From Lactarius indigo (Eukaryota > Basidiomycota > Agaricomycetes > Russulales > Russulaceae), in assembly GCA_025766275.1 (NCBI GenBank), contig JAFKAC010000110.1, positions 110,139 to 174,138 of the forward strand: a stretch of DNA of 64,000 nucleotides, written 5' to 3'. This document shows positions 47,777-58,934 of this stretch, in pieces. The translations under genes were made by a program, and so were the position numbers. The number at the start of each line of letters is the position of its first letter. The stretch's first letter is position 1. Under the pieces are notes generated by a model. It had not been told where the DNA came from, did no database searches, and saw nothing but the letters and a program-made list of their open reading frames with translations.

Positions 47777-49301
47777 CTAAGCCACAGGACCAGCCGATGA
47801 TGACCCACCAGATATTCCAGATGGGGTCAGACGTCCCCCTGAGGCAACACTCTCCCCTGTAATGTGGATGAGCCTGTGTTTCCAATTCAGATGATATAAG
47901 TGCTTACCTGATGGTTGGCGAGAGCGGCTTGGGGGTGCACTTGAAAGGGAAGAAGGAGGCCGAATGTCAGAGAGAGTGAGGCCAGACATATGTGCTCCAA
48001 CTGATGAGGTCGACTGGACACCAGGGGATACTGAGCGATGATTGGTGGGGGGCATCCCGACACCAGGAATCGATGTCGATTCAATACCCTGGTGGGACAG
48101 GAGTTTCCCAACCATAAGCCGTGTGTCATGCAAATCCTGGCGTGTGTTTACAACCTCAAATAGCACACTGTTACGGTTCCGAGGGACCATACGTTCGCTA
48201 AGTCACGCGGAGCTATGCTCAATGCAGTCGGTAGAGTCGGGACTTGTTCTGCAAACAAGTCAAGATTCGGGGAGTTCTAAGCTCAACTCAAAGAGTATCG
48301 CTAGAGAGAGGGGAGAGCACGTGGGGTTCTGAGACAAGGCAAGCTAGGTCGGATTCAAGAACTAAGAGTAGACAACCAAAAGTACTACTCAGACAGCTAC
48401 TACTTATACTCTTACAGACTATTGGTTTTCGTGACTATTTTCTTGATGAGCACCATAAGGCGTGCTTATTAGCACTGTCAGTCGTGCTATTCCGGAACTC
48501 TGAGGCCATACTTTGTTTGATGCTTTGCTGGCACGACGTAACGCGTGACCGATAGTCACGATGTCACGTGACCGTGACACACACGGTCTACTGTCTGAGT
48601 GACATCACCAAGTTTCGATGTCAATGACTCCACTTTGCGCTCCAGTGCATCAACACGGGAGTCCCCGAAGCTTCCTACTAGGTGTGTGATGCATGTGGGT
48701 TTTGTTTATGCTTGCAGAAAACAGGTGGGACGTACCTGGGGACCCCGCTCCCATCGATGGTGTTGATCTGGCCTCCATTGCACGATGCAGCGGGATGGCC
48801 CACGTTGCAGGGGGTTCACATGGCTTGTGCCTCTGCGCACACTTCACACATGCGATTGACCGCTTATTGGCCTGGGCTTTGCATTCAGCATCCCCAAAAT
48901 GGATGCAGGGGCCACAGCAGTCCTACAAGTAGTGCACATATACATCAGATCGTTATTTGGATGCAGGAGGATGGAATAAGAATACTTACATTCCCATAGG
49001 CAACAATATCACCAGCATCCGTACGCTGACGTTGTGTGGGTCGAGGGGGAGATGCCTGCTCCACTTCGACATGTGGAACGGGGGGGTTCTGATGTGGGAC
49101 CGTTTCGGATGCTTCTCCCGGATTGCCCGGTGAATCCCGTTTCATTCCTCGCAGCACATATGGAGCAGTGTGGCGTTTGGATGGAGCATCGGCCGGGCGG
49201 TCCGACGAACGTGTCTGTATGGCACGTGCCTTTACTGTGCCTCGTGTATTGTGTACGGGTGGGGGGGTGGCCGGGGGGTCCGGAGGTTCTGGGGGGTCCA
49301 T
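47777..49301 (-). pseudogene. Cys-cluster/coiled-coil protein of KDZ element, split by an LTR
   Basis: Exons 49301-48990, 48922-48736, 48674 to about 47911, and a last exon to 47777; phases agree at each GT-AG junction. N-terminus is Pro-rich with basic patches. Exon 2 has a Cys cluster, DCCGPCIHFGDAEC...ACVKCAQRHKPC, that resembles fungal Zn-binuclear-type DNA-binding motifs in spacing. Exon 3 starts a probable coiled coil (DSRVDALERKVESLTSKLGD). A family D solo LTR (48169-48579, TSD CACAC) interrupts exon 3; on both sides the frame is continuous (TQTVDRV / LFEVVNTRQDLHD), so the gene was intact before insertion. Possible DNA-binding accessory factor of the transposon; that role is inference. 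Confidence 0.65.
48169..48579. repeat. Solo LTR family D in a KDZ gene, TSD CACAC
   Basis: 411 bp, TGTTACGGTT...CCGTGACA, flanked by CACAC (48164-48168, 48580-48584). Confidence 0.93.
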
Positions 49302-49398
49302 GGAGGCGGAAGGAGGGGCAAGTGTCAATCATGAAGACAACAACTGGGATGGGAGATTGTCAACTGTAGCTGTGCATGAGGATGTGAATAGGTATGAA

Positions 49399-49930
49399 TC
49401 AATACAATATATCTGACACACATTCTGAGGGCATCTGTGGTATGGTGTTCTCTTCGAGCCACCACATCTTGCTCGGATGGAGGCCATCCAGATATGAGTT
49501 CAGATCAAGGGATGAGAGTTTGAGGTGCCAGTCCGGGTTCTCCGACGATACATATTCACAAAGCGTAGTAATGTATTCAGTCGTTAGTATGAACCAATCA
49601 GGGTAGCAGTCCTCTATTGCAGCTGACTGCCACTCGGTCCCAATGACCTGGATGATCAGATGGACACAGGGGGTCTTGGAATGTATCCCATAGCCCGCAA
49701 ATATCGAATTAATGGTTCTCTGAATAGCATACCATTAGATACATCGCATATGCGTTGAGGATATTAAATCGACTCACCACTTCTTGGTTGATCTTTGTAT
49801 CCATTATGTCCAGCTCCATTGGTGACGGACCAGTCTCCTCCACACGTTTCATGGCAGCCATGAACTTAGCTGCTATGGTGAGCAACTGAACTTCATGCTT
49901 TGTCAATTCGGATGGGCCTTTCCTACCCAT
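49399..49930 (-). CDS. Small Trp-rich protein of the KDZ element
   Basis: Exon 1 49930-49778 (MGRKGPSELTKHEVQLLTIA), 58-nt intron with GTGAGT donor, exon 2 49719-49399 (RTINSIFAGYGIHSKTPCVH... ending SECVSDILY). 157 residues in one frame. The second exon lacks an early ATG. Trp/Tyr/Leu-rich C-terminal half (EWQSAA, YPDWFILTTEY, HPSKMWWLEE). Divergently oriented to 50190 with 260 bp between, so the two may share a promoter region. No family recognised. Confidence 0.62.
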
Positions 49931-50189
49931 TGAGCGTGGGGGTGTCTAATGTGAATGATAGCGAAGTCACAGATGGAAGCACCTCAGATGGAAGCACCTT
50001 GAAACGTTTGGGGGTCCCACTATTGATTATCGATCTCCTCTGGTATCCAGGAACCCCAAAATCCGATTTAGGAAATTTGGAAAATATATATCCGATTGAT
50101 CCGATAATCAAGCGATGACTGTGGTGACTAGATATGATATATATCTACGCAGGTGGCGAGCTCCAATATCCCACAGACCCCTTTCCAGT

Positions 50190-51139
50190 ATGTCTGATAC
50201 CTCTCGTGGTTCGCGTTCGCGATCTTGTGCAGCTGCAGGAACCCCGCAGTCTCAACAAGCGTCACCAAAGCCTCAGTCTATGGGCCCTCCATCGAAACAG
50301 CGTTCTGAAGCATCCAGGGTGTCCACTGGCTTTGAATTCCTATCCAAGGTACTGTCGCCTGTCGTACCTATTCCATCTGGGCCATGTCTTTCGGATACCC
50401 TGTGGGTGCGTAACTGTATTTATATATTCGACAGCACTCTAACAGTGTGTTGTATAGGATGATGGCAAGCGCAAGAAGAGGCGCACACCCTCTCCACCCA
50501 AAGACTTTATGGATCGCATCCCACTCTCACAACGTGTTATCCGTGAACCCACTGTGGTCGCTAAGCCTGTATCACCAGCACCTGAGATCATCTCTATTGA
50601 TGATCAACCAAGTGACGCTCCAACTGTGGGTGCCCCGACAGGTTCCCCAACGTCAGCAGGACTTGCTCTGAGCGTATGTGATAATTACCCATCGTCTATA
50701 GCTTATCTGATGCATCATATAAAAGTCACAGATAGCTGATACGATGGATGTCGATGATCCAGGGAGTTCTGTTCAGTGTGCAATCACCCCATCGCAGTCG
50801 GACGCCCCAAAACGCAAGGTATGTATACACAATTACATACAACTATTCTATTAATCTGTACAAATGGTTAAGGCCACCAGGAGGTCCGCCCCTTGTGCAC
50901 GAACTGGGGAGATACCCCCATCCACCCGTACAATCAAGCATCGAATGGGCATCACCATCCCTGTGTCTCCCCTCCCTGAGGACCTCGGAAATGTCGAGTC
51001 CAGGATTGAGAGATGCAAGCTGACACTTGCTGATGTGTGGGATGAGCTCACAGAGCTGCGGGGTCGAGTTCAAGCAATCAATGACTCAATCCTGAAGACT
51101 TTGATTGATCTGGAGAATATGGCGAAATACTTGGAGTAA
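50190..51139 (+). CDS. Basic N-terminus / coiled-coil protein of the KDZ element
   Basis: Four exons 50190-50348, 50458-50673, 50732-50818, 50873-51139, all phase 0, 242 aa. Exon 1 is Ser/Gln/Arg-rich; exon 2 starts DDGKRKKRRTPSPPKDF, a likely nuclear localisation signal, and ends in a Pro/Ser stretch; exon 3 is acidic (MDVDDPGSS). The last exon holds RRSAPCARTGEIPPSTR and a C-terminal helix (ESRIERCKLTLADVWDELTELRGRV) that looks like a coiled coil. Probably nuclear; exact role unknown. No damage seen. Confidence 0.65.
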
Positions 51140-52185
51140 GGACTGTAACTATGTAGCACATGTATTGTGATCATCTTGCATGTGTCGGTAACAATATCAC
51201 GCATTGAGATCATGTTTTGGTACCATTTTGGTACCAATTTGGTACCATGTCGGAGTGTCCGCAACCATTAAATACATCAGTTATGCAACGTGTCTGAAAT
51301 GCGGACTTCCCACGTCCCTTTGTTCATATTTACCTTTGATATTTACCTTTGTCTCTTAAGATGATGTGATATGTACATGTCGGGAGGTCCGGCGTATCAG
51401 ATATGCTTGATGACATATTAGTTCAGACCATGTCAAAACCCTACTTGCCGCATGAATCACTAAGAACTATCTACGATGTCCATATCAAACACGTGCCACA
51501 GATGGGATGTTTCAGATCCCCACTTTGATGTATGGATGTATGGGAGAATTCCACGTGATATGTCAGGTGGCCCAACACACCTGAAATATCGATGACATGC
51601 TGTGCAGGACCAAATCTGATACATACAATGTGTCAGGGTCCCCGATGCAACAGGTGAGACATCGTCATATGATGTACTATGTGAGCAGGAGGCACGATCT
51701 CCTTGCACAAGCATGTCTAGCCAAATATGAAATATATGTGAAGCCATGCATCATATTCACACCCCCTCCTTAATGTATAGGCTCAGTACCATTTCTCATT
51801 GATATACATCCTATTCTCCATGTAGATAGCTGTCACAATTCATCAAAAGCGGGAGGTCCGCTCTTGAGGTACAAGCATATCTAGCCCATGCGTGAAACAT
51901 ATGTGAAACCATAATTCATGTCCATATTTCCCATCCATGTCATGTGGCACCTCTCACCCAGATCCGTATTCAAACCCATTGAAACCTGCTATATTATCTT
52001 ACCACATATATTAACCTATGTGTCCCTGTTTTACCCTCACTATATCCCGATTGCCAGTGTCCATATTTTGTTTTCTGATCCAACACAACCAAACTACTGT
52101 CATGTATTTAAACTACTTCATGCTCAATATATCTATCCACACACACCGTATCTATATCCTCTGATCACCTTTGATTAATATCCCC
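51140..52185. other. Intergenic KDZ sequence
   Basis: No gene. A local triple repeat, TTTTGGTACC, at 51213-51246, and two similar ~60-bp blocks (TATCTAGCC / CATGTCTAGCCAAATATGAA near 51710 and 51880). Presumed promoter of the gene at 52186. Confidence 0.4.
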
Positions 52186-54143
52186 ATGCAGAACGAGGAC
52201 ATCACTTACTCTGGCTCTGGCGGAGAGTCCGAGATATCACAGAGTCAAAGAGCACAGTCTGGTGACACAGGATTTATCATTACTCCTGAAGATGCAGATG
52301 TATTGCAGGAATATCTTGAAGAGTTCCAAGCTGCTGATACAAGCCTTCGTACCAGGATAATTGAGAAAGCCATGGCCCAGTTATATCTGCTCCGCCCTTC
52401 TAGTGCACCATTTGATAAGAAGGTGGCCACAAAGGTGGGCTTCATTTATACAGTGACGGATATATTGCTCATTTCAGATTCAGAAAATTCAGAAATGGTT
52501 TTATAACCACTACATCCGCCCCAGGCGTCAATATATCAAGTTCACTTGCAAATGGTCTGCCAGGAATGCATTCTATCACCTGCACTGTGAGGAAGTCTTG
52601 GAGCGTGCTAGGGAGGACTCTGGGACAGAGCCAGGGAACCCCGCATTCCTGGGGGCCCTTCAAGATGCAACCACTGCTTTATGGAATGATGTATCCCCTA
52701 AAGATCAAAGGGAGTATGTAGATGCTGCTAAGGAATGGTCAGAGAAGACTCCACAAAGCATATTCAATCCAGGTACGCAAATATGTATCACCTTGGATCC
52801 ATTTCTCTCATCTCTTCTATACAGAATGGCATCTTCTATGTGTGAGTGGATCATCCAAGACTTTCAAAGTCAACTCTACAAGACATGTGGTATTCGTTCC
52901 ATTGTTCTCACAGCATATGAGGGTGAAGACAACAACCTCAAGATTGGCTTGTAAGTCATCCAAAAATGTATCCTTAATCTGTACTGACCATCAATTGATG
53001 CAAACCAATTTCAGCAATGATGTGAACAGTGTATTGCAGGATGGAAAGGACTTTCAGAAATTCTGCCCAGACTGGAAGAGTGCTGCCCTCTGGGAGCAGT
53101 GGACTCAATTTGGATTAAAGTGCTTTGCAAAAGGTTGACAAGCTTCTTATCCCAGTGAGTGAATATCATTCATGTACATTCTAGAGACTGTCCAGGAGCA
53201 TCCAAAAAAGGACAACTCAAGGACAATCCAATCCCCAATCCCCCTTGTATTTGATGCAGATGGATGTCCGGAGCTTCCGACAGTTACTCAGCGTCATGGA
53301 TATAAAGCCAAGATTGTTCAGTCATTGCTCAGGGATTATTGCACTGCACATATCCATAAGCCATTCTTTTAATAAATGTGTATCAGTATTTAATATGTTG
53401 GAATAAGGTTATGTCACTGGAAAGCCAACACTGACCATTCCATGGGGATCATGGTCAAGGACCCATCTTCCTGGATTCGTGATGAATGTATTCCAGATGG
53501 GTTTGAGTGGAAGGACCCATCTAAGATCCAGATTGGAGAGGTCTTTCGTCTACTGTACCACTGGAGTGACAGGCAAGATAAAGGCATTGACCCCTTGATG
53601 TGGGTATCAACGTCCCCACTCTTTAGTAATTTGGAAGATTCCCCAAGGCCTATGCGGAGTGTCCGAAGGGCTCGAAAGCAGCAATCACCAGCATCTGATG
53701 AAGAGTGCTTCATTCTTCCAGCTAGTCGGGACTCTGATCAGGAGGATGACATTACTGATGCTGAAGATTCTTCAGATGATTCATCCAGGAATGATGATTC
53801 ATCTGACAGGACTGATCCATCTGAGGATGAAGTGGCTATGAGGTCTCCACCCTTGAATATGTCTTATATACAGGAGGACGCTTGTCCTGGTGAGTCCGAT
53901 TGTTATTGGTTACCCTCACTTATCAATGACAACATTGCATGTAGATGATGATGGAGGTCCCAGTCCCACCTCTGCTGGACACGATTATCTGAGCATGAAT
54001 AGATCTTCATTTCCAGGTTTGCATCCTATCCACATTACATCCGGCACCACCAATTCATTCATCAATGCACAGAAATGGCAGGACCATCACACTCTCCTCA
54101 GCTTCAATGGAAAGAAATGCAAGTTGGCCATCAGCCTCATGTA
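52186..54143 (+). CDS. Large acidic KDZ-element protein, probable frameshift
   Basis: Starts MQNEDITYSGSGGES; first intron GTGGGC...TTTCAG, then IQKIQKWFYNHYIRPRRQYI and KWSARNAFYHLHCEEVLERA, LQDATTALWNDVSPKDQREY. Later blocks: MASSMCEWIIQDFQSQLYK, KFCPDWKSAALWEQWTQFGL, FDADGCPELPTVTQ, DPSKIQIGEVFRLLYHWSDR, then an acidic Ser/Asp-rich region (DAEDSSDDSSRNDDSSD) and a C-terminal exon to 54143. Introns are short GT-AG with matching phase (for example 52 nt after FAK). Near 53440 the block TGKPTLTIPW is one base out of frame with GIMVKDPSSWI, so a frameshift is likely. Resembles proteins I have seen next to fungal KDZ transposases, but I cannot name a domain. Confidence 0.6.
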
Positions 54144-54649
54144 GCAAAAGGGGAAAGGGAAAGAAATCAAACAAACTATCAAGGTCTCAGAGAAGGTCAG
54201 GTTAGTGGCTAACAATTAGCCCCTTCCCCAGACTTCTGATCACTTCACAGGAATATGGATACTGGTTGGGGTGCAGCTAAAGTCCATCCTGACATCTGGA
54301 GCATGAATAGATAGATATAAACATCTATATAGTCATGCTGGCGGAGTGTCCACCCATAGCTTCAATGATGTGCCCTGAACCCATATGGATATTGGTCAAC
54401 TAATTGTTTACAAACTGGTTGTGTATTTCATCGAGGATATCCCTGCTGGATGCACTTATATGTTAGTCTCTTCAAACCCCTTTTCATTTGAACAGTATTT
54501 CTACATCTCTTTGTTGTATATGAGTATGACCCTCAATCAAATAATGACAAGACCCACTGTTCCTACTCCTGGAACACTCATGGTCAAGCTCAGGGTTCAC
54601 TGAAAATTCATCCGAACTCCCCATACATCCTATGGACTTGTTATACTGT

Positions 54650-54933
54650 AAAGGTATCCCCCAACATCCATTCAGGAGTAACCTTTGGTCATTGCTTATA
54701 TATCCACATTCCCTGTACTTCCTGCCACCAATATGTATCACAATGAGTCATGTATCGACTTGTTTATGCTAATAATTGAAAAGCGGACACCCCGCTTCCA
54801 GCCGGCGCCGGTTGGACTATCAATTACATCGGATTCTCCGACGTTGGCTGGCGCCGGCTGAGTATGAATCACAGAAGATTCTCACCATCGGTTGGGGGTA
54901 TCAATTACATAAGCCACCGCTATCCATTGGCTG
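54650..54933 (-). repeat. Right inverted terminus of KDZ element
   Basis: Mirror of 31727-32010: AAAGCGGACACCCCGCTTCC, GGACTATCAATTAC, CACAGAAGATTCTCACC, TATCAATTACATAAGCCACC. Confidence 0.9.
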
Positions 54934-54941
54934 CCGCACGC

Positions 54942-56194
54942 TGGTGGTATTGCTACTGTGAATGCTGGCACATTCTTGTTGTTGCCTGATCCACCCTTCA
55001 CTTGAACCTGCCGAGGGTTTGCTGCTTTTGTACTTGTCATTGCTGTCAGTAGTGTTGGAAAGGGTGGGAAATGCAAGCTGGAATCAAAAATAAATAAATA
55101 AAGTAAAATGAGAGTTAGCAGTGCCAGCTGAATGGACAAGAGTAAGCAAAAAGTGGGCAATTGCGTTGATTCATGTGAAAGGGGCAGGGCCTAGTTCTCT
55201 TCCCCACTGAAAAATGAACTGTCCTCAGTTCTCAACAGGTTGGTGACCAGGGGCAATGTAGAACGCATCCGTATTGGGAGAGTCCCAAGGTAGTACTGTA
55301 CACAATATCTGGGGGTTTTTGCAGGTGGTAGAGCAGCCAGAGCATAGTCGCTCGGCTCAGGTTTGTTGATTTGTTGCCGCCAGGGTCATTGTTGTATGAC
55401 TCATCGCTGGGGCTTGCTGTCTGTGGACACCGAGTGTGCTGACGCATGTGGGCCGATGCGTGACTTGTGGGACACATAATGCTGACTGGGGATGCCCAGG
55501 TATGCTGAGCTGTCACCGGCGGGGCCTATACTGGTTAGATTATAGATGCTGTGTGGGATTGTGCAAGTTATCCGGGTGGAGGGTCATAGGCGCAGGGACT
55601 GAAGCTTCATGAATAATATTGCAAGTGCAGGAGTAATGTGGGTTGAGACAGGGACAATGGTGGGAACATGTTGTGAATGTTGGTGGTGATGATATTGCGG
55701 TAGCCCAAGCAAGGCCTCTTGAAGATGGTGCTGGTGGGCACATAGGTATGAAGGAAGATGAGTGCTAGAGTGAAGATGGTGAAGAGCTGTGGCTGGCTCT
55801 GCAGGTGTTGGGCAACGCTGCTCGGGCAAAAACCTGTTGGATGTAAAGAAAAACAAAACAAATGAAAATGTGCATGGCTAGTACGGCTTGAATCCAGTAT
55901 GAATGCGAGCTTGTCTGTCTGTGCAGAATGGTGCAGCTAGATTACAATTGTACTGGCGCCACTACACCCTCTAGTTGCCTGACATCGGGTGGCTTGTGAG
56001 GGCAGAAACGCAAATGAAGTGCCACCAATCAGCATGGGTTCATGGGCTTCCTACTGCTGGTTTCTTCTATGCGTGACCCATCGCTTGGGTTCATAATCTT
56101 CGCAAAGGGGGTGAAGGGGGAAATTGAGGTATTACTGAAGCCGGTGCCACATGAGGCTGCTAAAATACTGGGGAAACATGGTGCCGTCAAATTG
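54942..56194. other. Sequence flanking the KDZ element; no gene
   Basis: No supported gene. 55195-55250 (CTGTCCTCAGTTCTCAACAG...GGGGCAATG) loosely resembles 23275-23340, suggesting the same unknown repeat on both sides of the insertions. Confidence 0.35.
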
Positions 56195-56790
56195 CCTGGC
56201 CACACGGGGCTGGAAAATGCAGGGTGTTACGGTTGCACGTATCGAACCCTTACTGTACTGGTTGTGGCTACGGCGGTAAGGTAGATTAGTCACGGACTTG
56301 GGTTTACAATAGGAGTTAGGTGTTGAAGGATGACTCGATCCTAGTACAAGTAGTAGTAGTATTAGGATTGCGCTACTTACGTGATACGTTGGACACTACA
56401 TTACTGTGACTCATAGCAGCGCTTCTAAGCCTGCTCTTCTTGTATTTAAGGTAGCTTCGGAAGACCAAGATACGCCATCTTGGTCTTCTTCAATCGTCAC
56501 TTCTCTGTCTTCGCATCTGAGTCTTGCCTCTATTCAATTAGAGTGCCACGAGTTATACTAGTGTCTTCGACATCTAGAACCTGCCTTCGTGCCTATACGC
56601 CTTAAGGCGTGATTAGCTAAGTCGCCTTATCGAAGCTCAAGTCGAGCTGACGTTGTGACGGCGTTACACAGGGCCACACAGGGCCAGAAATCACAGGGCC
56701 ACATGGGGCCAATAGATTGCCTGGCCACATGGGGCTGGAAAACACAGGGCCACACAGGGCTGATAAAATGCAGGGGAGTCAGTGAGGATG
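56195..56790. repeat. Minisatellite interrupted by a solo LTR
   Basis: Degenerate ~22-26 bp units CAGGGCCACA(C/T)(A/G)GGGCC(A/T)... occur at 56195-56224 and 56669-56780, on both sides of the solo LTR. Confidence 0.7.
56225..56668 (+). repeat. Solo LTR family A, TSD CAGGG
   Basis: 444 bp, TGTTACGGTTGC...GGCGTTACA, flanked by CAGGG (56220-56224, 56669-56673). Hairpin GAAGACCAAGAT / ATCTTGGTCTTC at 56460-56488 behind TATTTAAG. Confidence 0.95.
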
Positions 56791-57690
56791 AGTGCATTGC
56801 CAAATGACAGTGGCAAGGATCTTAATGATGGGCACTGTGCCTGAGACAGAGAGCGTGAACTAGAGCGATCCAACAGAAAGTCATGGCTTGAGAGGTGATG
56901 ATGCAAAGTTGATTGGCCAAGGGTGAAGATACAAAGGAGGCGATGAAGACAGCAGGGAAAGCAAGGGAATGATGAGTGGTGGAAGCATGGTAGACTTGAG
57001 GCCATTGGTGTCACAGTTGGGGGGCTTGAAGGCGATGTTAGCCCAGTACGGGCAATTGGGTGGCATCTGACAATGATGGAAGAGTTGGGGAAGATGACAA
57101 GGCAAGGAGTGACAGATTCAACAATGAGATGAAAGAGAAAGGGTGAAAGACGAGGCGAAGTGCAGTGCAGAAGTCAGAGTGATCGAAGATAAAGACATGT
57201 GCTCAGGGTCGGGTGGTTACACCCCATTGGGCCGAAGATTGAGCTGAGATATTTGACAGGTTGAGGTTGACCTCTTGTTCACTATCTGATTCTGCTTGGC
57301 CCAAGTTTGAGCTGGATGTGAGGTCGCTAAGATCACAACTAAGCGAAGATAAATCTGTTAGATTAGTAAAATTTCTGGGGATCGGCTGTGTCAGGTCATA
57401 GCTGGCATCAATTAGTTCTTCTAAAAGGTTGCATCGCCTTAGCAGTGGGGAGGAGAGACTGAGGATAGTCATGTAGATGTTGTGATTGGGAATGTGAGCT
57501 TGGAAAGAGAAGCCAAGGAGAGTGATGTTGCCAAAATCGTGGGTGTGGGCTTGGGCTGATCAAGCATCACCAAATGTGCATGCATCTGCTGAGATTCCAG
57601 GGCTGTGAGTGAAGACAAAGGGGAAAGCTGGGGGTGTTGATGGTGTCGGTGATGCTGTTGGTGCTTGTGAAGTTGTATACAAAGATTGTT
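56791..57690. other. No supported gene
   Basis: Only low-quality frames (for example minus 57472-57203). Nothing recognised. Confidence 0.35.
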
Positions 57691-57770
57691 TGTTACGATT
57701 TGGACCATATTACTGTGGACCCTTACTGTACCAGTGGTGACTATGGCAGTAAGGTAGATTATGTCGCAAA
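57691..57770 (+). repeat. Truncated family A LTR start
   Basis: TGTTACGATTTGG...CCCTTACTGTACCAGTGGTG...GGCAGTAAGGTAGATTA matches the first ~80 bp of the family A LTR and then stops. Confidence 0.75.
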
Positions 57771-58082
57771 ATTCGGGAAGGGGGTTATAACGTCTTATAA
57801 TGATTTAATGTAATGTAATTTTGCCGGAACATTGTAACCATTATAAGAAAGACTGGCTTCTGATAATCGGCTTTGTAATTATACTTGTAAGTTGCCTTAT
57901 TAAGTGATTATAAGGGCCCGATGGATCATGTCATTTATTATAAGAAACACGTAGTATTACCAGATCGATCACAATTATAATGTATGATTCCCTTATAATT
58001 CTCCTTACAAGATCAACTCCCTTTCTGATAATTCAACAAGCTACGGCCCGGGTTGCTAAATCATAAAAATTACATAATTTAT
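57771..58082. other. AT-rich non-coding island with recurrent TTATAA
   Basis: Seven or so copies of TTATAA(T/G) within about 230 bp, in clear contrast to the GC-rich sequence that follows. No coding potential. Confidence 0.5.
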
Positions 58083-58539
58083 TTACAACCTTTTTTTGTC
58101 GGTCAATGAAGGGGAGGGTCGATGAGCGAAAGGGCACATGCCCCAGTCTGCATGTACCGTCTCATTATTCCTGCCCCATACATATGCAGGGGGAGGGGGA
58201 GGGCACCTGCACCTTTCTGTATGTCTCCCATTCACGCATCGCCCCTGCAAGCTGACCAGTATGCCACACCTGTGTTTGTGCGCTGGTGCTACGCAAGCAA
58301 AAAGCAGAGGGGGCATACCCTCTGCCACACTTCACGCGGCCCATGTTCATGTATTGCACAAGAGCGGGGGAGGGGGGGGTTGCTATTGTAGACATGGGTT
58401 CCTGTCAGCATGTCAATGGGAAGGGAAAGGAGAAGACGTACCACGGCGCAAAAAGGGTTTGTATGTCCCGTTCACTGTGCACTACTCTTAGCACGCACAT
58501 GATCCACGGCAAACAAAAACCTAGCTCCGCATCTGGATG

Positions 58540-58934
58540 AGTCGTGGGAGGTAGTTCCGACTCCGGCAGCAGCTTTAGCTTCTTGAAGCCGCGCTCACAA
58601 GGCTCGTTGAGGGTGAGACGGATGATAGCACCAAGAGGAAGAGAGACGCAGCCAAGCCCAACTGAGAAGAGCCATTCTCTAGCCCCTATGCGCGTGACGT
58701 CGAAAGCGGCACCACCAACGAAACAGATTAAGACTTGTACGGCAACCTCTGATGGAAGATTTTAGCCATGCTACACAAACTCAGAAGAGAGGACACACCG
58801 GTGGTGATGACGGCCATGAAATACCGATTCTTCGACATGCCTTCCAACTTTCAATCCAGCCGTCGGCAGTTGAACGAATTGAAGATCTGCGCGAACACGA
58901 ACATATTGAAAACAAGTGTCTGCACAATGTTGTT
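58540..58934 (-). pseudogene. C-terminal fragment of a PMCA-type Ca2+ P-ATPase
   Basis: Minus frame reads NNIVQTLVFNMFVFAQIFNS, then CRRLD, TGA, KLEGMSKNRYFMAV, then QVLICFVGGAAFDVTRIG and REWLFSVGLGCVSLPLGAII, RLTLNEPCERGFKKLKLLPE. These are the last transmembrane segments (FVFAQIFN, VLICFVGGAAF, SLPLGAIIRL) and the start of the tail of fungal vacuolar/plasma-membrane Ca2+ pumps of the PMC1 type. The catalytic domains are missing, there is an in-frame stop, and the flanks are unrelated low-complexity sequence. It is a truncated gene piece, perhaps captured by a transposon. Confidence 0.75.

Larger units (their letters stand above)
31727..54933. mobile_element. KDZ-type DNA transposon, ~14 kb plus insertions
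   Basis: Long inverted termini (31727-32010 and 54650-54933; weaker similarity reaches about 32240 and 54400) enclose a KDZ transposase gene and five further genes. Direct repeats CCGCACGC flank it (31719-31726, 54934-54941); an 8-bp TSD is what KDZ/Zisupton elements are reported to make. The first 15 or so bases of the two termini do not align perfectly, so the exact ends are inferred. Internal insertions: copia solo LTR 37196-37804, gypsy E2 38052-47231, family D solo LTR 48169-48579. Without them the element is about 13 kb. Confidence 0.82.
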
